Assembly (NCBI GenBank): GCA_002084985.1
Contig: MZGO01000105.1
Location: 1 to 5,358, forward strand
Direction: 5' to 3'
Origin: Thermotoga sp. 4484_232
Lineage (GTDB): Bacteria > Thermotogota > Thermotogae > Thermotogales > Thermotogaceae
Length of the DNA stretch: 5,358 nt
Below the pieces are notes generated by a model. The model saw only the letters and a list, made by a program, of their open reading frames with translations. It ran no database searches and was not told the origin of the DNA. Shown here in pieces: positions 1 through 5,358 of the stretch (position 1 is the stretch's first letter; each line of letters starts with the position of its first letter). A program made the translations under genes and the position numbers.

Positions 1-2835
1 GGTGATGTTCTGGAAATGAACGTTTTAAAGGACGAAGTGAAATTAGTTAAAGATTTCCTATCGAGTTTCTTCGGCATATCTCCTGACAGAGTTCAGACAA
101 TAGATGTTAATGAGAAATACTCTAAGATCGTTTTAAGACTTCAAAAAGAACTTATAGACCCCATAAAAGAAGCTCTGAAGAGTTTCCTGAAAGTCAGAAG
201 AACCGAGAGAAAAAAGGAAATAATCTTCTTAGAGAAAGAGTTGGATCCAAAGATTGTAAGTGCCATGAACATAATGTTCAACGTTAATGCGAAAGCTTTA
301 GGCAAAGTTCTGATAATAGAAGGTTTCAAGGAGGATGTAAAAGAAGCGAAGGATTTCGTTGAGGAGATAACAAAGGAAATCGTTTACTACGGCTACGTTG
401 AAGCTACTGTGGACGATGCTGTATTTTCAGAGCTCAAGAAATTGATCGAGATGGAGACGAAGGTCACACTAACTGACAACCTGAAGAATCTTGGAATGAT
501 TCTGATGAAGTCTGAGGAAGAAAACGAGCTCAACAGAGCAAAAACGATCATCACTAACGTTCTGAAAAAATTCGAGGAGATGAAGAAAAAGAGCGAGAAA
601 GAGATACTGATAAAATTCGTTCCCAAGAGAGAGGGACTCGTTGGAGAAGATGTCAAGAAGATTCTATCGTTAATGCACAACATCTCTGTGGAGCTTACAG
701 GAGTTGGATACGTTCTGATGGGAGAGAAAAGTTCCCTCGAAGAAGCCATGAAAACCCTGGACTATCTTTCGGGTTTGATAAAAGAAGAGAAAGTGGATCT
801 TATAAAGATCATGCCCGAGTTAAAGGTTGAGAACATATCCTCGATCCTCCAGAACGTCTTCAAATTGAAAACGTTCGTGAGTGATGGAATCCTGGTTCTG
901 TATGGGAAAGAGGAGGACATCGAAAGAGCCAAATCCTTCTATAAGGAACTTCAAAAACTGATCCCCAAACCTGCTATAAGGAAAGAAACTGTGAAGATCC
1001 TGAATATCCCCACTGATTTCCCCGTGGAAGATTTCAAAAACATGATAAACCTTGCGGTTCCTGATGTGAAAGTTGTGGGAATCCCAGGTTTCAGTATGAT
1101 CGTTGTCAAAGGGCCCGAAGAAGAGATCGATAAAACGGAAAGATTCTTCAGGATCACCCTGAGCAAATTCAAAGAATTGGTTAAAGAGAAGAAGAAATTG
1201 GAGGAGGAGAAAAAGAAAGAAGAGATCAAAAAGTACGTTAAACTCACATTCAGTGTCCCAAAGAAATTTCCGTTTGATGACTTCAACACGTTCATGAGCG
1301 TTATGATACCGGAATCGAAAAACACCTATTTGGAGAGCATCGATTTGGTCCTCGTCGAAATACCTGAAGGTTTTGAAGAGGTTACAAAGGAGTACTTTGA
1401 TTTCTTCCTTAAAAAATTCCTTCAGAAAGTAGAAGAGGAAAAACCGAAAGAAGAGCCCGTCGTCACCAAGAGAAAGATTTTGGAATTTCCATCCATCGTT
1501 CCTGCCGATGAGTTCGTGAACCTTTCAAAGCTCTTTGCCCCCTCAGCGGAGATAGCCGTGTTCTCAAAATTGGGATACCTTGTGATCATCGGAAGAGAGG
1601 AAGACATAGAAACTGTGGAAGAGTTGCTAAAGCTTTGTGTAGATAAGTTCAGGAGAATCGAGGAAGAAAAAAGAAAAATTGCTGAAAAGGAGAAAAAGCC
1701 AGAAAAACCAGAATACGTAAAAGTTACAGACGGAAAATTCAGTGTAACAGCCGACAACGTGAACCTAGGAGAGTTGATAAAGGAAGTAGCCAATAAGCTC
1801 AACATATCCATTGTCTTTGTCAACGTGCCAACAGAGAGCGTCAGTATGAGGATCAGCAACATAACCTGGGAGGATTTCAAAAGGATCATCTCTAAAAATT
1901 ACGGATACATATTCGAAGAGGATCCTTCGGGAGTTATAACCATTAAAAAGATGGAGAGGAAGAAAACAGAGGCGGTCAAACGATACATATACAGAATACC
2001 TCATAACTTCGATCGAGTGAAATCACTCATAGAGTTCTACGGCGGAACGGTTTACGTGGATGATATGAATAACCTCATGATAGTAACCGGTATAACGGAT
2101 GAGGTGAAGAAGGAATTGGATAAGCTCATAGGAGATGTGTCAAAACCAACAAAACAAGTGGAAATCGAAGCCAAAGTGGTGGATAAGACACTTGTGGATG
2201 ATGCGTCGAAAGCCCAGGACATAACCATCGATATACCTGGGTACGGTACTGTTAAATTCTCAACGATCGGTTCCATCGATTTCAACGTGGGGATACTCGA
2301 TGTTGCAAATTACGAGAAACTCCTGGAAGCATTGACCAGTCTGGTTATCCAAGGAACCATGTCCATGAACAAAACGATTTCTCTTGATGAAATTCTCGCA
2401 AGTCCAAAGATAGTGACAGTCAGTGGGAAAGAAGCCAGAATATTGATAGGAGACAGGATACCTTATGTTGTCAGCACTCCTGAGGGACCTCAGGTTATGT
2501 TCCTGGAACCCGGTATTGAATTGAAGATTACACCCTATGTGAGGAATGATGGTACAGTGGAGCTGTCTATATACACAAAGGTTAGCAATCCTGCGAATTT
2601 CGTTGGAGGTGTCCCCGGGGAAAATACAAGAGAAGCTCAGACGAATGTCATAGTTAAAGATGGTGACACGGTTGTGATAGGGGGTCTTATAAGAGAAGTG
2701 AGTAATGTGAGTGAAACGAGGTTCCCGTTTTTGTCCGATATTCCCATAATAGGAGATCTGTTCAAGTATAAGTCTGAGAGAAAGGAAAAAAGAAACCTGT
2801 TGATATTCATAACGGCCAAGGTGGTGGAATTTTGA
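1..2835 (+). CDS. Secretin-family outer-membrane channel protein with long repeat array (5' partial)
   Basis: Probable secretin, the ring-forming outer-membrane pore of type II secretion and type IV pilus systems. Residues are numbered from the ATG at 16. Residues 1-560 hold about seven degenerate repeats, each ending in a hydrophobic strand, often a glycine, then an acidic helix (near 98, 162, 232, 293, 361, 444, 522). Lys/Glu-rich linkers lie near 386-408, 473-484 and 547-570. An STN/N0-like domain spans about 575-645 and an N1-like domain 655-715. The secretin core runs 713-939, with landmarks LASPKIVTVSG (795), LEPGIELKITPYV (830), REAQTNVIVKDGDTVVIGG (872), FPFLSDIPIIGDLFK (903) and a closing FITAKVVEF. 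The frame is open from base 1, and the protein from base 16 has no signal peptide although a secretin needs export, so the true start probably lies upstream. The alternative is that ATG 16 overlaps (ATGA) an upstream gene ending at TGA 17-19. The family call is firm; the pathway served is not known. Confidence 0.9.
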   Translation, partial: GDVLEMNVLKDEVKLVKDFLSSFFGISPDRVQTIDVNEKYSKIVLRLQKELIDPIKEALKSFLKVRRTERKKEIIFLEKELDPKIVSAMNIMFNVNAKALGKVLIIEGFKEDVKEAKDFVEEITKEIVYYGYVEATVDDAVFSELKKLIEMETKVTLTDNLKNLGMILMKSEEENELNRAKTIITNVLKKFEEMKKKSEKEILIKFVPKREGLVGEDVKKILSLMHNISVELTGVGYVLMGEKSSLEEAMKTLDYLSGLIKEEKVDLIKIMPELKVENISSILQNVFKLKTFVSDGILVLYGKEEDIERAKSFYKELQKLIPKPAIRKETVKILNIPTDFPVEDFKNMINLAVPDVKVVGIPGFSMIVVKGPEEEIDKTERFFRITLSKFKELVKEKKKLEEEKKKEEIKKYVKLTFSVPKKFPFDDFNTFMSVMIPESKNTYLESIDLVLVEIPEGFEEVTKEYFDFFLKKFLQKVEEEKPKEEPVVTKRKILEFPSIVPADEFVNLSKLFAPSAEIAVFSKLGYLVIIGREEDIETVEELLKLCVDKFRRIEEEKRKIAEKEKKPEKPEYVKVTDGKFSVTADNVNLGELIKEVANKLNISIVFVNVPTESVSMRISNITWEDFKRIISKNYGYIFEEDPSGVITIKKMERKKTEAVKRYIYRIPHNFDRVKSLIEFYGGTVYVDDMNNLMIVTGITDEVKKELDKLIGDVSKPTKQVEIEAKVVDKTLVDDASKAQDITIDIPGYGTVKFSTIGSIDFNVGILDVANYEKLLEALTSLVIQGTMSMNKTISLDEILASPKIVTVSGKEARILIGDRIPYVVSTPEGPQVMFLEPGIELKITPYVRNDGTVELSIYTKVSNPANFVGGVPGENTREAQTNVIVKDGDTVVIGGLIREVSNVSETRFPFLSDIPIIGDLFKYKSERKEKRNLLIFITAKVVEF
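2819..2827 (+). promoter_or_regulatory. Ribosome binding site for the MEMO-family gene
   Basis: AGGTGGTG at 2819-2826 matches AGGAGGTG at 7 of 8 bases and sits 5 nt before the TTG start at 2832. It lies inside the last codons of the secretin gene. It supports the unusual TTG start and suggests that translation of the two genes is coupled. Confidence 0.6.
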
Positions 2836-3572
2836 GAAGAGAGCCAGCAGTTGCGGGGCTATTTTACCCATTAGAAAAACCTGTTGGTATCATATCACCC
2901 CATGCCGGTTACATGTACAGTGGACAGGTTGCTTCCTGGGGATTCTATGAACTTGCAAAACTGGGGACGCCGGATCTTTTCGTTCTCATGGGCCCAAATC
3001 ATACGGGATTTGGTGCAAGGGTGGGCGTCTGGGACAAAGGAGAATGGGAAACACCTCTTGGTGCAGTTTCGATCCATGAGGAAGCAGCAAGGATTCTTTT
3101 GGAAAGTTCAAAACACGCTAGTGTATCGTACGAATCCCACACGAGAGAGCACTCATTGGAAGTGCAGATCCCGTTCATACAATACGTTTTTGGAAACGTT
3201 CCAATACTTCCGATATCCCTCCTTGATCAGAGTCTCTCAGTGGTGAAGGATCTGTCGGAAGCTCTGAAGAAAGTACTGGAAGCGATACCATCCACCGTGG
3301 TTCTGGCATCCACCGATTTGAATCACTATGAAGACCAGCAGACCACTACGAACAAGGACAACCTCGTGATCAAAATGATAGAGGATATGAACGTTAATGG
3401 ATTGTACAGGGTCCTGGAAGAGTACGAAGTGAGTATGTGTGGATACGGTGGAGTCGGAGTACTTTTGGATATGAAAATAGGTGAACCGAAAATTTTGAAG
3501 CACGCGACGAGCGGTGATGTGTCCGGTGACAGACTGGAAGTTGTGGGATACATGAGCGCTATCTTCGTTTGA
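2832..3572 (+). CDS. MEMO-family protein (AmmeMemoRadiSam system protein B type)
   Basis: A 246-residue MEMO-family protein, related in fold to class III extradiol ring-cleaving dioxygenases; the reaction is not established in bacteria. Family marks are REPAVAGLFYP at 3-13, SPHAGYMYSG (His24), MGPNHTG (His57), EHSLEVQIPF (His107), STDLNHY at 160-166 and MCGYGG (Cys203). His24, His57 and Cys203 correspond to the His49/His81/Cys244 metal-site set described for human MEMO1, so metal binding is a fair inference. The TTG start is chosen because the family motif REPAVAG begins at residue 3 and a good ribosome binding site lies 5 nt upstream. The start overlaps the secretin stop by 4 bases (TTGA). 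The protein is short: the usual stretch between FYP and the HAG motif is almost absent. There is no signal peptide, so it is likely cytoplasmic. No AMMECR1 or radical SAM partner lies in the window. Confidence 0.93.
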   Translation: MRREPAVAGLFYPLEKPVGIISPHAGYMYSGQVASWGFYELAKLGTPDLFVLMGPNHTGFGARVGVWDKGEWETPLGAVSIHEEAARILLESSKHASVSYESHTREHSLEVQIPFIQYVFGNVPILPISLLDQSLSVVKDLSEALKKVLEAIPSTVVLASTDLNHYEDQQTTTNKDNLVIKMIEDMNVNGLYRVLEEYEVSMCGYGGVGVLLDMKIGEPKILKHATSGDVSGDRLEVVGYMSAIFV

Positions 3573-5001
3573 AAATGAGCAGGATTTCTCTCAGCTCCTC
3601 CACTCTCAGGATTTTCGAGAACAAGGCATAAGAAGCCGCACCCAGAATCACCAAGAAGATCGTCCAAAGTTGCCCTTTATGTAGATTTTTAAATAACGCC
3701 AAAACGAGTGTCATCAACACTCCGTTCAATATGTACTTTGACAGATCCTTTCGACTGATTTTCACACTCATCTTTTTCATCATGAAGAAACACCCTATGA
3801 CCCCTGAGATAGATGTAGCAAGGGCAACTCCCGATACTCCCATTTTCAAACCCAGAATGATGTCCAAAAAAGCGTTCGTCAAGGATATCAGAATGGTGTT
3901 CTTCAAAGGGAGGATGACTTCTTTCTCCGCATGTCTTGATCTTGTCAAGACGGCTATCATAGAGTAAAAGGGAAGACCCACTGAATAAAATGAAAGTATG
4001 AGGGATGTTCTCAAGGTGTCACTGGAAGAGAACGATCCATGCTCATAGAACAAACTCACAAGCTCTTTGGATAAGATCATAAGGCCAAAGGCAGCTGGTA
4101 TGGTTAAAAAAAGTGTTCTCTTCAAAATCCTGTTCAATTCGTCCCTTCGATCTTTCGATGTGGTGAGAACAGGCAGAGCCACAGTGGATAGAGCAACCGT
4201 TAACACACCATAGGGAAACTGATAGAGCCTGCTTGCAAACTGGAGTGAGGAGACGTTCCCTTCCCCCAGAAAAGATGCCATGTTTATATCCACGATCGTT
4301 GCTATCTGTGATACTGACATGGCGAATGCTGTGGGAAAGAAAAGTTTGAAGAACTCTTTCGAATACCTCAGAGTTGGTTTGTAAACTATTCCCAATTTCT
4401 TCACCAAGGGAACAAGAGGGATCAGGGTTGTGATGCTCCCTATTAAAAATCCAATCGCAACACACGTTATATTCCTTCCCAGAATAGCTCCAAAGATGAT
4501 TCCCAGATTCGAGAGCAATGGCGTGAGAGCCGGTAGAAAGTAAGATCCGTGAATGTTGTGGATGCTGTAAAAAACGGACCATACGAAAACGATGAAGAGA
4601 AATGGCGAAGTGATTCTTACAAGATGTGTTGAATACTCTATAATTTTCTCTGATGCTCTGGATGCGAACAACCATGGTACTATCTTCGGAAAAATTTCGG
4701 TTAAAATCACAAGCGAGAGAGCGGCAGATCCCAACGATGTTAAAACCGAGGAAACGAACATGTTCCTTCTCTCATGGTCTTTCATGTTTTCGTGGTACAA
4801 GGGGATGAAAGCAGATGTCATGGCACCCTCTGCAAATATCCTTCTCAAAAAGAATGGAAAAGAGATCGATATGAAATATGAGTCCAGAAAAGGGGAAGTT
4901 CCAAATATGTGGGCAAGCGTTATATCCCTTACAAGTCCTGTGAGTCTTGAAAGAAGTGTTGCAAGAGAAAAAGAAAATGTTTTCTTCATGAAATCGGACA
5001 T
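3559..5001 (-). CDS. murJ: Lipid II flippase MurJ (MviN family)
   Basis: An integral inner-membrane protein of the MOP superfamily that flips lipid II across the membrane for peptidoglycan synthesis. The 480 residues are mostly hydrophobic, consistent with about 14 membrane helices; Thermosipho africanus MurJ is of similar size (about 475). With the start at 5001, visible signatures are SRLTGLVRD (Arg19, Arg25), FLRRIFAEGA (Arg53), FASRLYQFPYG (Arg258) and Asp238, plus Asn376, Asp380, Val392 and Thr396. These fall within 1-3 residues of the arginine and sodium-site positions I recall for the Thermosipho protein. The open frame extends to an ATG at 5016, but AGGAGG lies 6 nt before the ATG at 5001, and that start also aligns best with family numbering, so 5001 is preferred. 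A third ATG at 4989 is less likely. The loop after the second-half helices reads LTRSRHAEKE where many homologues have an FYA motif. The gene converges on and overlaps the MEMO gene by 14 bp and is divergent from flgM. Confidence 0.95.
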   Translation of the reverse strand: MSDFMKKTFSFSLATLLSRLTGLVRDITLAHIFGTSPFLDSYFISISFPFFLRRIFAEGAMTSAFIPLYHENMKDHERRNMFVSSVLTSLGSAALSLVILTEIFPKIVPWLFASRASEKIIEYSTHLVRITSPFLFIVFVWSVFYSIHNIHGSYFLPALTPLLSNLGIIFGAILGRNITCVAIGFLIGSITTLIPLVPLVKKLGIVYKPTLRYSKEFFKLFFPTAFAMSVSQIATIVDINMASFLGEGNVSSLQFASRLYQFPYGVLTVALSTVALPVLTTSKDRRDELNRILKRTLFLTIPAAFGLMILSKELVSLFYEHGSFSSSDTLRTSLILSFYSVGLPFYSMIAVLTRSRHAEKEVILPLKNTILISLTNAFLDIILGLKMGVSGVALATSISGVIGCFFMMKKMSVKISRKDLSKYILNGVLMTLVLALFKNLHKGQLWTIFLVILGAASYALFSKILRVEELREILLIFKRR

Positions 5002-5007
5002 GGAAAA

Positions 5008-5013
5008 CCTCCT
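5008..5013 (-). promoter_or_regulatory. Ribosome binding site that decides the murJ start
   Basis: On the minus strand a perfect AGGAGG (CCTCCT on the plus strand) is followed by TTTTCC and then the ATG at 5001. It lies within the first codons of the longer open frame starting at 5016. That upstream ATG has only a weak GAG followed by a run of A before it. This makes 5001 the likely start. Confidence 0.75.
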
Positions 5014-5039
5014 CATTTTTTCTCATCGATTGACGATTA
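5013..5039 (+). promoter_or_regulatory. Candidate sigma-28 (FliA) promoter for flgM
   Basis: TCATTTTT at 5013-5020, an 11-base spacer, then GACGATTA at 5032-5039. Compared with the enteric FliA consensus TAAAGTTT-N11-GCCGATAA this gives 11 of 16 matches with the exact spacer length and an intact CGAT core. A transcript would start near 5047, just ahead of the flgM ribosome binding site. The -35 half is poor and the Thermotoga consensus may differ, so this is tentative. It overlaps the murJ -10 on the other strand. Confidence 0.33.
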
Positions 5040-5041
5040 TA
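5036..5041 (-). promoter_or_regulatory. Candidate -10 element of the murJ promoter
   Basis: The minus strand reads a perfect TATAAT here. Transcription would start near 5029, giving a leader of about 28 nt that contains the AGGAGG site, which fits the 5001 start. No good -35 hexamer is seen at 15-19 nt spacing (the region reads CGCTTTC), so the call rests on the -10 match and its position. Confidence 0.42.
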
Positions 5042-5050
5042 CAATAGGAA

Positions 5051-5060
5051 GGGAGGTGAA
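5051..5060 (+). promoter_or_regulatory. Ribosome binding site of flgM
   Basis: GGGAGGTGAA contains the full GGAGGTGA anti-16S match at 5052-5059 and ends 4 nt before the GTG at 5064. Its strength is what supports the non-ATG start. Confidence 0.8.
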
Positions 5061-5063
5061 AGC

Positions 5064-5339
5064 GTGATAGAAAAGATCGAAGGGCCAGGTGGTGTAAACC
5101 CACTGAAAGGACCACAAAGCACGAACATAGAAAAATTAAAGGGAAAGACCGTAAAAAAGGATGAATTGATCCTGGAAGGTTCCGTTCAACTGAAAGATAT
5201 GCTAGAAGCTTCCAAAAATTCCCCTGATATCAGGGAGAAACTGGTCGAAGAGTTGAGAAAAGCGATAGAAGGAGGAACGTACGTCGTTAACGTTGAAAAT
5301 ATAGCAAGAAAAATCCTTCAGGAGTTGGAGGGGAGATGA
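5064..5339 (+). CDS. flgM: Anti-sigma-28 factor FlgM
   Basis: A 91-residue protein starting at GTG, chosen because a near-perfect ribosome binding site ends 4 nt upstream. FlgM binds and holds inactive the flagellar sigma factor FliA (sigma-28) until the hook-basal body is finished. The N-terminal third is rich in Gly, Pro and Lys, as expected for the disordered export-competent part. The C-terminal part carries the FlgM sigma-binding pattern: SVQLKDMLEASKN at 40-52, then DIREKLVEELRKAIEGGTY at 55-73 and VENIARKILQEL at 77-88. These resemble the family's R-x-x-x-V-x-x-L-x-x-x-I-x-x-G-x-Y and I-A-x-x-I/M-L elements. Size is typical of the family (about 90-100). Its stop overlaps the start of the next gene by ATGA. 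It probably heads a flagellar operon that continues beyond the window, by recall of Thermotoga gene order. Confidence 0.85.
   Translation: MIEKIEGPGGVNPLKGPQSTNIEKLKGKTVKKDELILEGSVQLKDMLEASKNSPDIREKLVEELRKAIEGGTYVVNVENIARKILQELEGR
5327..5331 (+). promoter_or_regulatory. Ribosome binding site of the gene starting at 5336
   Basis: GGAGG at 5327-5331, followed by GGAG, stands 4 nt before the ATG at 5336. It lies inside the last flgM codons, which indicates translational coupling. Confidence 0.55.
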
Positions 5340-5358
5340 GGAACCTTTTAACGGTACT
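5336..5358 (+). CDS. 5' end of the next flagellar operon gene, probably flgN (3' partial)
   Basis: An ATG overlaps the flgM stop as ATGA and is preceded by GGAGG at a short distance. Only seven full codons are visible (MRNLLTV), too few to identify the product from sequence. The position directly after flgM is where the export chaperone FlgN is normally found, so FlgN is inferred from context alone. The frame remains open at the window edge. Confidence 0.55.

Noticed and set aside
1422..1889. 155-codon antisense open frame rich in Ser, Phe and Leu
   Set aside because: The composition is what results from reading Lys/Glu-rich coding sequence backwards; no family match is recognised.
2260..2871. 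203-codon open frame antisense to the secretin core
   Set aside because: The translation has no recognisable domain, and the plus-strand frame here carries unmistakable secretin motifs.
3573..3700. Possible terminator after the MEMO gene
   Set aside because: Only weak TTCTC/GAGAA pairing is present, with no U-tract; the region codes for the MurJ C-terminus.
5030..5035. TTGACG, a 5 of 6 match to a sigma-70 -35 hexamer upstream of flgM
   Set aside because: At 16-18 nt downstream the sequence is the ribosome binding site GGGAGGTG, so there is no -10 element for it.
4592..5047. 151-codon plus-strand open frame opposite the murJ 5' half
   Set aside because: It is a shadow of the conserved MurJ reading frame, without a recognisable domain or family match.
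5222..5235. Perfect 14-bp palindrome CCCTGATATCAGGG
   Set aside because: It lies inside flgM codons for the conserved SPDIRE segment, has no loop or U-tract, and one such palindrome is roughly expected by chance in a window of this size.

Overview
The window looks like chromosomal DNA from a Thermotoga-type bacterium (order Thermotogales). The evidence is the Lys/Glu-rich and Ile/Val-rich proteins, strong GGAGGTGA-type ribosome binding sites, ATGA/TTGA stop-start overlaps, and a gene order (secretin, MEMO-family protein, MurJ, FlgM, then a flagellar operon) that I recall from Thermotoga maritima around TM0084-TM0088. That locus match is from memory and was not searched.

Left part, plus strand (1-3572): a very large secretin-family protein, open at the 5' edge, carries a long array of degenerate repeats. 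These are followed by an STN/N0-like domain, an N1-like domain and a complete secretin core at the C-terminus. Its stop codon overlaps the TTG start of a compact MEMO/extradiol-dioxygenase-fold protein, so the two form a translationally coupled pair.

Middle part, minus strand (3559-5001): murJ, the lipid II flippase, converges on the MEMO gene and overlaps it by 14 bp. Its arginine and sodium-site residues can be lined up with those known from Thermosipho africanus MurJ. A perfect AGGAGG inside the longest open frame shows that the real start is the second ATG.

Right part, plus strand (5064-5358): a divergent short gene encodes FlgM, the anti-sigma-28 factor. It overlaps by ATGA the start of a next gene cut by the window edge, probably flgN by context. 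The 62-bp gap between murJ and flgM appears to hold back-to-back overlapping promoters: a TATAAT for murJ and a sigma-28-like site for flgM.

I see no tRNA, rRNA, CRISPR array, insertion sequence or clear intrinsic terminator. The region is a dense core-genome segment concerned with the cell envelope and flagella. The parts most worth attention are the repeat architecture of the secretin, its coupling to a shortened MEMO protein, and the divergent murJ/flgM control region.
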